From contig NZ_BBPO01000011.1 of assembly GCF_000787815.1 (NCBI RefSeq), positions 1,982-48,828 on the forward strand: a DNA stretch of 46,847 nt. The letters run 5' to 3'. Source of the DNA: Streptacidiphilus neutrinimicus (GTDB lineage: Bacteria > Actinomycetota > Actinomycetes > Streptomycetales > Streptomycetaceae). The notes beneath the pieces were generated by a model that saw only the letters and a list, made by a program, of their open reading frames with translations, was not told the DNA's origin and made no database searches. Made by a program: the position numbers and the translations under genes. Below, piece by piece: positions 23,751-30,683 of the stretch; the first letter of the stretch is position 1; the number at the start of each line of letters is the position of its first letter.

Positions 23751-24816
23751 CCCCGGCGCCGCACCCACGCTCTCGGTGGTCGTCTGCTGCTACACCACCG
23801 ACCGGTGGGACGACGTGCGCGCGGCCGTCGCCTCCGTGGCGGCCCAACGGCCGCCCGTGCTGGAGACCCTGGTGGTGGTGGACCACTGTCCCGCCCTGGA
23901 GCGGCTGGTGGAGCGGCTCGCGGACGGGACGCGGGTACGGGTCGTGGCGAACGCGGAACGCCGCGGCCTCTCCGGCGCACGCAACACCGGCGTGGCGGCG
24001 GCCCGCGGCGAGGTGGTGGCGTTCCTTGACGACGACGCGGCCGCGGAGCCCGACTGGGCGGCCGCGCTCCTCGCGGGCTACGCGCGCCGGGCCGAGGCGG
24101 ACGACCCCGACGTGCTCGGTGTGGGCGGGGCCGTGCTGGCCCGCTGGGAAGGCGGGCGGCCGCGCTGGTTCCCGCCGGAGTTCGACTGGGTCGTCGGCTG
24201 CTCCTACCGGGGCGGACCGGAAACCGCCGCGCCCGTGCGGAACTTCATCGGCGCGAACATGTCCTTCCGCCGGGCGGCCCTCACGGAGGCGGGCGGTTTT
24301 CGCACCGACCTGGGCCGGGTCGGCACCCGGCCGCTGGGCTGCGAGGAGACCGAGCTGTGCCTGCGGCTCACCGCCTCCCGGCAGGACGCGGCACTGCTGC
24401 ACCGGCCGGACGCGGTCGTCCGCCACCACGTGCCGCCGCAACGCGGGACCTGGCGCTACTTCCTGACCCGCTGCTACGGCGAGGGCCTGTCGAAGTCCGC
24501 CGTCGCCGCCCGCACCGGCGCGTCCCGCGCCCTGGCCAGCGAGCGCGCCTACCTGCGCAGCGCCGTCCCGCACGCCGTCGCCGCCGCACTGCTGCCCGGC
24601 CCGCGCTGGTCGCCGGGCCGCGCCCTGGCCCTGGGCGCGGGCGTGTCCGCGACGGTCCTCGGCTACGCCGCCGGAACGCTGGACCGGCTGAGGTCCTCGC
24701 GGCCGGACGCCGCCGCCACCGGCGCCCGTCCCGGTCGGCCGCTGCGTGCTCTCGCGACCTCGGCCCTGCTGTCCGCGCGTCCTGCCCGGCGTCGGGAGCG
24801 AGGCGGTGGGAGATGA
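23728..24816 (+). CDS. GT2 glycosyltransferase
   Basis: 362 residues from a GTG that lies 23 nt inside the previous gene. GT-A motifs: LSVVVCCYTTDRWDDVRAAVASV, LETLVVVDHCPALERLVERL, RGLSGARNTGVAAARGEVVAFLDDDAAAEPDW (nucleotide-sugar DDD), FIGANMSFRRAALTEAGGFRTDLG, GCEETELCLRL, and a basic C-terminal region with a weakly hydrophobic segment (ALALGAGVSATVLGYAAGTL). Together with the two preceding enzymes it would provide three successive sugar additions to one glycan (inference). Confidence 0.88.
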   Translation: MRPAHGADPGAAPTLSVVVCCYTTDRWDDVRAAVASVAAQRPPVLETLVVVDHCPALERLVERLADGTRVRVVANAERRGLSGARNTGVAAARGEVVAFLDDDAAAEPDWAAALLAGYARRAEADDPDVLGVGGAVLARWEGGRPRWFPPEFDWVVGCSYRGGPETAAPVRNFIGANMSFRRAALTEAGGFRTDLGRVGTRPLGCEETELCLRLTASRQDAALLHRPDAVVRHHVPPQRGTWRYFLTRCYGEGLSKSAVAARTGASRALASERAYLRSAVPHAVAAALLPGPRWSPGRALALGAGVSATVLGYAAGTLDRLRSSRPDAAATGARPGRPLRALATSALLSARPARRRERGGGR

Positions 24817-25613
24817 CCGCGGTGCCGGTGCTCGTCTACCACTCCGTCAGCGACTCGCCGTCGGAGTGGATCGCGCCGTTCACCGTCTCCCCCCGCGCCT
24901 TCACCGAGCAGCTGGACCGGATCACGGACGCGGGACTGACCGTGGTCTCGCTGCGCCGCCTGGTCTCCGCGATCCGGGGCGGCCCGGCGCTGCCCGCGCG
25001 TGCCGCCGTGCTGACCTTCGACGACGGCTTCGCGGACTTCTACTGGACGGTCGCCCCCCAGCTCCAGGCACGGGAGCTGCCCGCCACGCTGTTCGTCACG
25101 ACCGGCGCCGTCCACCCGCCCGGCGGCGCGCCGTCGGGCAGCCTGCTGGGCCCGGCCGACATGCTGAACTGGCGCCAGATCGCGGGCCTGGACGCCGTCG
25201 GGATCGAGATCGGCGGGCACTCGGTCACCCACCCGCAGATGGACACCCTCACCAGCCGCGCGCTCTGCGTGGAGCTGGAGCTGTGCAAGCGGGAGCTGGA
25301 GGAGGCCCTCGGCCACTCCGTCAGCAGCTTCGCCTACCCCCACGGCTACTCGAGCCCGGCGGTGCGACGCAAGGTGCTCCGCACCGGCTGGGACTGCGCG
25401 TGCGGGGTGGCCAACGCGTTCAGCTCGACCTCCGACGACACGCTGCGGCTGGCTCGCCTCACTGTCCGAGCGGACACCTCTCCCGCGACGTTCCAGGGCT
25501 GGCTGGAGGGCCGGGGCGCACCCGTCGCCCCCTTCCCCGACCGCTGGTCCACCCTCGGCTGGCGTGCCTACCGCCGTCTGCGCGCCCGCCTCGGGCTCCC
25601 GCTGCCGCGCTGA
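24813..25613 (+). CDS. Polysaccharide deacetylase (NodB / carbohydrate esterase 4)
   Basis: 266 residues, ATG overlapping the previous stop (ATGA). NodB motifs: VLVYHSVSD, VLTFDDGFADFYW (Asp70, Asp71), IGGHSVTHPQM (His136 and His140 as zinc ligands) and SFAYPHGYSSPAVRRKV. No signal peptide or anchor is visible. CE4 enzymes remove acetyl groups from N-acetylglucosamine-containing polymers; here the substrate may be the cytoplasmic or lipid-linked glycan made by the coupled glycosyltransferases. Last gene of the plus-strand operon. Confidence 0.9.
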   Translation: MTAVPVLVYHSVSDSPSEWIAPFTVSPRAFTEQLDRITDAGLTVVSLRRLVSAIRGGPALPARAAVLTFDDGFADFYWTVAPQLQARELPATLFVTTGAVHPPGGAPSGSLLGPADMLNWRQIAGLDAVGIEIGGHSVTHPQMDTLTSRALCVELELCKRELEEALGHSVSSFAYPHGYSSPAVRRKVLRTGWDCACGVANAFSSTSDDTLRLARLTVRADTSPATFQGWLEGRGAPVAPFPDRWSTLGWRAYRRLRARLGLPLPR

Positions 25614-25621
25614 GCCCGACC

Positions 25622-25870
25622 TCAGACGGGCGTGTGCCAGGTCCACTCGTCAGGTCCGCCGCCACGCCACTCGACCACGCCCGGCGCGTCCACCAGGGCG
25701 GTGTCCAGCCCGGCGCGACGCATGAACTCCACGACGTCGGCGGCGTCGCAGGCGTGTCCCACGGCCTGGTCGAGGATGTCGACTTGCCGGAACGGCGTGT
25801 CGCCGTGCTCGACGTCGACGGGGTGGACGACCACCTGGGGCCGCCGCTGCTCTTCCGGTGACTCGGTCAT
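25622..25870 (-). CDS. Small hypothetical protein
   Basis: 82 residues from the ATG at 25870, which has GGAG 3-4 nt upstream. No membrane segment or Cys pattern. Segments are VVVHPVDVEHGDTPFRQVDILDQAVGHACDAADVVEFMRRAGL and a Trp-rich C-terminus VEWRGGGPDEWTWHTP. The family is not known to me. It diverges from the acidic 45-residue gene at 26033 across 162 bp that contain no other visible feature, and converges on the deacetylase gene with an 8-bp gap. Confidence 0.6.
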   Translation of the reverse strand: MTESPEEQRRPQVVVHPVDVEHGDTPFRQVDILDQAVGHACDAADVVEFMRRAGLDTALVDAPGVVEWRGGGPDEWTWHTPV

Positions 25871-26032
25871 CGCTCCAGGCTGCCTCAGCCGAGACCGGTC
25901 GGCACGCGCACGACCCCCACCTGGCGCGCCGGACACACCCGGTGACCACCCGATCGGACGCCTCGACGAGCACCTGCCCCCCGCCCCTGCTGAGCTGGGC
26001 GCGCACACCAGGAACCGAGCAAGGAGTGCGCC

Positions 26033-26170
26033 ATGCCGCAGAACGGCATCACCCCGCAGGATGACGACGTCGACGCCCTCGCCATGGTCGAGGACCCGGA
26101 CGACGACGACATGTCGGACGACGAGTTCCTCGACGACATGGACGTCGTCCTCTCGGACGAGTGGCCGTAA
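26033..26170 (+). CDS. 45-residue extremely acidic peptide
   Basis: ATG at 26033 with a perfect AAGGAG 6 nt upstream, stop TAA at 26168-26170 (rare in this GC-rich window). The peptide has 15 Asp and 3 Glu and no Lys, Arg or His, giving a net charge near -18. It begins MPQNGITPQDDDVDALAMV and ends VLSDEWP. There is no signal peptide and no Cys. A 10-bp hairpin follows 13 nt later. The gene structure is convincing; function unknown. A nucleic-acid mimic, a partner of a basic protein or a RiPP precursor are speculative options. Confidence 0.65.
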   Translation: MPQNGITPQDDDVDALAMVEDPDDDDMSDDEFLDDMDVVLSDEWP

Positions 26171-26182
26171 CCGTCCCCCTGC

Positions 26183-26215
26183 AACGGCTCCCGCGCTCGT
26201 CTCGTGGGAGCCGTT
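26183..26215. terminator. Hairpin terminator between convergent genes
   Basis: AACGGCTCCC (26183-26192) and GGGAGCCGTT (26206-26215) form a perfect 10-bp stem with a 13-nt loop, between the acidic-peptide stop (26170) and the MOSC stop (26225). Confidence 0.7.
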
Positions 26216-26224
26216 CCGTCGCGG

Positions 26225-26875
26225 TCACGCGGTCGTGCGCCGGCGGGCCGCCTCTCGGGCTTCCTCGGGCAGCGCGTCGGCGACCAGCAGCCGTGGGAGC
26301 AGGTCAGGCTCGAGAGTCATCGCACGAAAGACGAGTGCCACGCTGACGTCGTGGTCGGGCCGGTGCACGATCTCTACGGGGTCTCCGGCCCGGATCTCTC
26401 CCGGCTCGATCACGCGCAGGTACGCGCCTGGCACCGCGGCCCGGGTGAAGCGCTTGATCCAGCCCTCGCGCTCCAGCCACCCCTGGAACGTCGCGCAGGG
26501 AATCCGCGGGCACGACACCTCCAGGACCACGTCCGGCCCGATGCGCCAACGCTCACCGATCAGCGCGCCGTTGACGTCGACCCCGAGGGTTGTGAGGTTC
26601 TCTCCGAAGACGCCCTCGGCGAGCGGCCGTCCCAGCTCGGCCGCCCAGCCGTCGAGGTCCTCGCGGGAATAGGCGTAGACGGCCTGATCCGGGCCGCCAT
26701 GGTGCTTGACGTCGTAGACGCGGTCGCCCGCGAGACCGACCTCGCCGGTGCCCTTGGGGCCAGGGGCGACGACGGAGACGGGGACGGCGACGGGCCGCTT
26801 GTCGATGCCTGTCGCGTGCAGCCGCTTCCACGGGTTGGGCCGCGGCTTGCCGATGTTGACGGAGAGCAGCCTCAT
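26225..26875 (-). CDS. MOSC domain protein (YiiM type)
   Basis: 216 residues. MOSC signatures: GEVGLAGDRVYDVKHHGGPDQAVYAYSREDLDGWAAELG, GVFGENLTTLGVDVNGALIGERWRIG, VLEVSCPRIPCATFQGWLE with the conserved Cys in PRIPC, and GAYLRVIEPGEIRAGDPVEIV. MOSC proteins bind molybdenum cofactor and often deliver activated sulfur or reduce N-hydroxylated compounds (YiiM). It has its own leaderless-type promoter and no functional link to the surrounding polysaccharide genes is apparent. Confidence 0.9.
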   Translation of the reverse strand: MRLLSVNIGKPRPNPWKRLHATGIDKRPVAVPVSVVAPGPKGTGEVGLAGDRVYDVKHHGGPDQAVYAYSREDLDGWAAELGRPLAEGVFGENLTTLGVDVNGALIGERWRIGPDVVLEVSCPRIPCATFQGWLEREGWIKRFTRAAVPGAYLRVIEPGEIRAGDPVEIVHRPDHDVSVALVFRAMTLEPDLLPRLLVADALPEEAREAARRRTTA

Positions 26876-26882
26876 GCCCGCG

Positions 26883-26888
26883 ACGGTA
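26883..26888 (-). promoter_or_regulatory. -10 hexamer TACCGT of a probable leaderless promoter
   Basis: On the minus strand TACCGT lies 7 nt before the ATG at 26875 of the MOSC gene. Confidence 0.4.
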
Positions 26889-26924
26889 CGGCCCTCCGCC
26901 CGCTGAGGCGAGTCGTTTCCCTGC

Positions 26925-27824
26925 CTAGTGCTGCCACACCCGCACCCACTGCACCTGCATCTGGGCCTGGTTGACGCCGGACGGGGGCGCGTAGGGGTAC
27001 CCGACAGCCAGGTTGAGGATCATTTCCATAGGAAGGCTGGGAATCTCCGCGGGGTTGGATATCTTCCAGCGGGCGATGCCGTCGACGTACCAGGTAACCG
27101 AGTTCGGCTCCCAGTCCACCGCGAAGACGTGGAAACCGGCCGGGAAGTTGACCGGGCCGAACCAGCTCTGGCGCTGCTTGGGCGTGCCGTCAGGAAGCTG
27201 CCAGTGGAGCGTGTTCTGCACCAATTGGGTGGTGCCGCTGAACTCGGCGATGTCGATCTCCTGGGGGACATCGTGCTGGGCCGGGAGCAGCCAGAAGGCG
27301 GGGAACATGCCCTTCTGCGAAGGGATGCGGATCGCTGCGGCGAAGTAGCCGTGCAGGAAGGTCTGCCGGGGCTGCCCGTCCCAGTTGTCGCGCCCGGTGG
27401 TGACCATGCCGGAGGCCCACGGATAGGTCTTGCCATCACTGCCCTTCGTCGGCGTACGGGTGGCGTCCAGATGCAGCGTTCCTCCGGAGACGGAGACCTG
27501 ACCGGGGAGGTACCACTCCAGTTCGTGGTTGCCCGCGTTGGTGCAGCCGGAGACGTTCCAGTCGTAGCAGGTGGCCCAACTCGCATTGTCGAGCGAGCCG
27601 CCGCCGAAGTCGTCGGAGAACACAAGATGCCAGGAACCGCCCGCCCCGGCGGCCGGTGCCGGCGTGCTCACAGAGGGATCGGCCGTCCCGGTGGACGGCC
27701 TCCCTGCAGCGGCGGAGCCGGTGCCCGGCGACGTGGCCCCGCACGCCGCACTCACCCAGAGGACGAGCAGGCACGTCGCCATCCGGGTCCATGCCATCGG
27801 ACCGGTCCGCCGTGTCACACGCAT
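26925..27824 (-). CDS. Secreted/lipoprotein GH16 beta-glucanase-like enzyme
   Basis: 299 residues from the ATG at 27824, chosen for GAGGAGG 8 nt upstream and an immediate signal peptide. A lipobox-like VSAAC (Cys28) suggests lipid anchoring. After a Thr/Ser/Ala/Pro linker the GH16 jelly-roll runs from about residue 64 (WHLVFSDDFGGGSLDNASWATCYDW) to the end. The catalytic motif is EIDIAEF (Glu189, Asp191, Glu194), with SGMVTTGRDNWDG, GMFPAFWLLPAQ, FHVFAVDWEPNSVTWYVDG and MEMILNLAVGY. GH16 enzymes cut beta-1,3/1,4-glucans or galactans. Encoded directly after the membrane protein (13-bp gap), it may trim or release the glycan built by this cluster, as EPS-cluster GH16 enzymes do. Confidence 0.92.
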   Translation of the reverse strand: MRVTRRTGPMAWTRMATCLLVLWVSAACGATSPGTGSAAAGRPSTGTADPSVSTPAPAAGAGGSWHLVFSDDFGGGSLDNASWATCYDWNVSGCTNAGNHELEWYLPGQVSVSGGTLHLDATRTPTKGSDGKTYPWASGMVTTGRDNWDGQPRQTFLHGYFAAAIRIPSQKGMFPAFWLLPAQHDVPQEIDIAEFSGTTQLVQNTLHWQLPDGTPKQRQSWFGPVNFPAGFHVFAVDWEPNSVTWYVDGIARWKISNPAEIPSLPMEMILNLAVGYPYAPPSGVNQAQMQVQWVRVWQH

Positions 27825-27837
27825 CCCGGCCACCTCC

Positions 27838-29628
27838 TCACGCCGCGAAGCGGTACACCGACGCGTCGGCATTTTGGTACACCAGTGTGAATCCAGGGGT
27901 GGTCGCCAGGGCATCCGCCAGTCGGGCGACCGTGTCGCCGGGCAGCTCGCCGGTCAACCGGAGCTCCCAGGTCTGCGCACGGCTGAGGATCAGGTACACG
28001 GGAGTACCCGGCTTCACGAAACCGACGCTCTCGCGCAGACCCGCCACCGGGTCGGCGACCAGCAACTCCTGGGTGACGCCCGGGGCCGAGACCAGGCGTA
28101 CCTCGGGGTGCTCCTCGTAACGCTCGTCGATGCCGGGCACGGACCCGGTCACGCCGACGATCACCGCCCCCGGCGGCGCCTCCTGGATCATCCGTTGCGT
28201 GGCGGCGACTTCACCGGGGGTGTAGTAGTTCATGGCCTCCTTGCCGTAGTAGCTGAAGAACAGCCCACCCAGCATGGCGAGCAGCATCGCGGGAAGCGCG
28301 GCTTTGCGCAGCACTTGCCACCGCGCAGGGGCGGGTTCCGGCGGGACCTTGAGGCGCGGTCTCAACAGCACGCCGATGAGAAACGCCGCGTAAGGAAGCG
28401 AGAACAGATAGGCGCGGAAGAGCATCTCACCGCCGTAGGCGTTCGCGGCGAGGAGCGGCAGGGGCGAGAAGAACAGCCAGACGACCGGCGTGCGGCGGGT
28501 CCAGGGCCTGAGCACCAGGCAGGCGACGCCCAGCAGGAACACCCCGGCGGACAGACCGCGGTCCACCCAGCCGACCAGCACCTGTTCGGGAGCGGCGGTG
28601 CCCAGGCTGCGGAATCCGGAGGCCACGTTCCCGTCAGGGCTGGCCAGCGAGGAGACGAACGATCCGAGGTTCGCCGAGAGATAGGGGCGCGCCACGGTCG
28701 CGCCCCAGGCAGCCGTGAGCGCCATGGAGCCGAGGAGCGGCGGAAGCACCACGCGCCGGTTGCGCCGTGGCACCGCCAGCAGCGCGAGGCTGCTGATCAC
28801 CATCAGCGGGGTGAGCTGGTGCGAGCAGACGATCGCAGCGTCGAGCAGCAGCACGACGGCCAGCGACCACCCCCAACGTCTGCCGCGGGCGGGACGGTCG
28901 GGCGGGTAGCCGGGGCCGGGCTCACCCGGCGCTCTCGCCAGGGCGGGGAGCCTGCGCAGCACGAGCGCCATCAGCCAGGCGTAACAGATGAACGCGAACG
29001 CCTGAGGCGCGAAGTAGTCCTGACCGACCCAGGAGGTGGAGTAGTAGACCCAGACCGCCGCCCAGACTACCCGTCTGTCCGTCGTGATCGAGCGGTACAG
29101 CCACAGCAGCGGCACCAGCACCAGGGCGTTGACGAACGGCGGCGCCCACGCCGCGTAGGAAACCGGGGACGACAGGCCCAGGACCTTGAGCACGCCGACA
29201 TTGAGCAGGAAGAACCCAGGCCACTGGTTGTAGATCTCCAGATCCCCGGCGTGCGGCACCAACCCGTTGTGCCGCAGCATCGCGTCGACGATGGCGACGT
29301 GCTTCCAGGCCCAGGCGTAGCGCAGGGTCGGGTAGAGCAGCGACGGCGTCGCGTGGATGAACGCGATGAGCGCGAGCACGTAGCCGGCCAGCCAGCCCTG
29401 CCCGAGGCGGGGATCGCGGAGCGTGAAGACGAAGCCGACGGTCAGCAGGACGACGGCGACCCAGTACAGCGGCGTCAGGACCTGGAGCAGGCCGAGGTCG
29501 CCCATGCCGGTCAGGTCGACCTGACGCAGCGACACCAGCCACAGCACCAGCGCGGTGGGCAGCGGCGCGCAGGGCGCGTACCGCCGCAGCCCCACGCCCA
29601 CCGCGCTCACGCTCACCGCCCCGGCCAT
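27838..29628 (-). CDS. Polytopic membrane protein, GT-C glycosyltransferase-like
   Basis: 596 residues from the ATG at 29628 (GGAGG upstream), overlapping the end of the phosphotransferase gene by 16 nt. About 11-13 transmembrane segments occupy residues 10-450, e.g. VLTPLYWVAVVLLTVGFVFTL, FFLLNVGVLKVLGLSSPV, AAWAPPFVNALVLVPLLWLY, LAVVLLLDAAIVCSHQLTPLMVISSLALL and AYLFSLPYAAFLIGVLL. A soluble C-terminal domain of about 130 residues follows (MIQEAPPGAVIVGVTGSVPG, LILSRAQTWELRLTGELPG, FTLVYQNADASVYRFA). The layout resembles lipid-linked-sugar (GT-C/ArnT-like) transferases of actinobacterial EPS clusters. A conserved catalytic Asp in the first loop cannot be fixed by eye. Confidence 0.8.
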   Translation of the reverse strand: MAGAVSVSAVGVGLRRYAPCAPLPTALVLWLVSLRQVDLTGMGDLGLLQVLTPLYWVAVVLLTVGFVFTLRDPRLGQGWLAGYVLALIAFIHATPSLLYPTLRYAWAWKHVAIVDAMLRHNGLVPHAGDLEIYNQWPGFFLLNVGVLKVLGLSSPVSYAAWAPPFVNALVLVPLLWLYRSITTDRRVVWAAVWVYYSTSWVGQDYFAPQAFAFICYAWLMALVLRRLPALARAPGEPGPGYPPDRPARGRRWGWSLAVVLLLDAAIVCSHQLTPLMVISSLALLAVPRRNRRVVLPPLLGSMALTAAWGATVARPYLSANLGSFVSSLASPDGNVASGFRSLGTAAPEQVLVGWVDRGLSAGVFLLGVACLVLRPWTRRTPVVWLFFSPLPLLAANAYGGEMLFRAYLFSLPYAAFLIGVLLRPRLKVPPEPAPARWQVLRKAALPAMLLAMLGGLFFSYYGKEAMNYYTPGEVAATQRMIQEAPPGAVIVGVTGSVPGIDERYEEHPEVRLVSAPGVTQELLVADPVAGLRESVGFVKPGTPVYLILSRAQTWELRLTGELPGDTVARLADALATTPGFTLVYQNADASVYRFAA

Positions 29629-30683
29629 CGCACCGCCTCCGCGAGCACCGGCGCGACCGCGCGGCGGTACCAGATCCGGCTGCGCCCGTAGCGCGGCGAC
29701 TTCGAGACGTTGGCGGCGACGTGCCAGAGCCAGGCCAGCAGCATCGACTCCGGATCGGCGCCGCCGTCCGAGCCCGGCGGCCGGGCCGAGGCCAGAAGAG
29801 TTGCGTCGTCGGGGGTGAGCGCGCCTGCGCGCAGGATGGACGCGACGAGCGGGCCGAGGGCGGCCCCGGTCCGCAGGCAGCGGAGCATCAGCACGAAGGT
29901 GCAGGCGTCGACGGCCACCGGGCCGTCCTCGCGGCCCTCTCCCCAGTCGATGACGCCGGTCACGCGGCTCGACCGCTCGTCCAGCAGCAGGTTCCCCGGG
30001 TGGTAGTCGCCGTGGGCCCAGCCGACGGCGAGCGTGCGCCCGTCCAGGTAGGCGGCGAGCCGCTCGCCCACGGCGGTCAGCCCGGCGGCGTTCGCGCCGG
30101 CGCGGCACCACGGGACGCGGTCGCGCACGACGGCCAGCGGCTCGGTCACCCACGCCTTGGTCCGCCCCGCGCTGGGCTCGGGCCGCACGGAGGCGCGGCC
30201 GAAGACGGCGAGCGTGGACAGGGCCAGGCGCGCGACGCGGTCGACGGTGTCGGGGTCGGCATCGGACAGGACGGCTTCGGCGTCCCGGCCGGGCAGCAGG
30301 CTCTGGGTGATCAGCGGCAGCGGCGCGTCCAGACGACGGTCGAGCGGAACGGGGATCAGGTGCCGCCACGCGCCCAGCCGCTCGTCGTGCCGGAGGCGCG
30401 TCAGCACCTCCCATTCCCGGGCGAGCGCGGCGGCGGCAGGGGCGCTGTGGGCGTGCTTCAGCACGACGCCGCCCCGGCCCGGCTGGTCGAGCTGCAGGAC
30501 GAGCACGTCGGCGAGGCCGTTGCCGCGACGCCGGGCGGCGGGCGGATCGTCCGGCCGGTACGCCCGGGCGAGTCGGCGCGTGAGGCGTCGTTCGGCCGGT
30601 CCCCGCAGCACCGCCGGGCGGCGGACGGGCAGCCACCCGCGCAGCTGATCCCCGAGCGTCACCATCTGCCCTTCGTCGCTCAT
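29613..30683 (-). CDS. Aminoglycoside-phosphotransferase-fold kinase
   Basis: 356 residues, starting in the ATGA overlap with the upstream PRTase/HAD gene. The kinase motifs are intact: VGWAHGDYHPGNLLLDE (Brenner motif, about 219-235) and VTGVIDWGEGREDGPVAVDACTF (metal-binding Asp, about 243). The N-lobe has VVLKHAHSAPAAAALAREWEVLTRLR, where the Lys and a following Glu fit ATP binding. APH-fold enzymes phosphorylate small molecules, sugars or choline-like groups as well as antibiotics. The overlap with genes for a HAD phosphatase fusion and a GT-C-like protein suggests phosphorylation of a sugar or lipid precursor rather than resistance (inference). Confidence 0.85.
   Translation of the reverse strand: MSDEGQMVTLGDQLRGWLPVRRPAVLRGPAERRLTRRLARAYRPDDPPAARRRGNGLADVLVLQLDQPGRGGVVLKHAHSAPAAAALAREWEVLTRLRHDERLGAWRHLIPVPLDRRLDAPLPLITQSLLPGRDAEAVLSDADPDTVDRVARLALSTLAVFGRASVRPEPSAGRTKAWVTEPLAVVRDRVPWCRAGANAAGLTAVGERLAAYLDGRTLAVGWAHGDYHPGNLLLDERSSRVTGVIDWGEGREDGPVAVDACTFVLMLRCLRTGAALGPLVASILRAGALTPDDATLLASARPPGSDGGADPESMLLAWLWHVAANVSKSPRYGRSRIWYRRAVAPVLAEAVRWPGR

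Noticed and set aside
22993-24573. Long minus-strand frames opposite the glycosyltransferase genes.
   Set aside because: Antisense shadows without protein motifs; the plus strand carries three clear GT-A domains with overlapping start and stop codons.
29264-29272. AACCCGTT element resembling a KstR half-site pair.
   Set aside because: Lies inside the coding sequence of the GT-C-like protein, with outer positions unmatched; probably chance.
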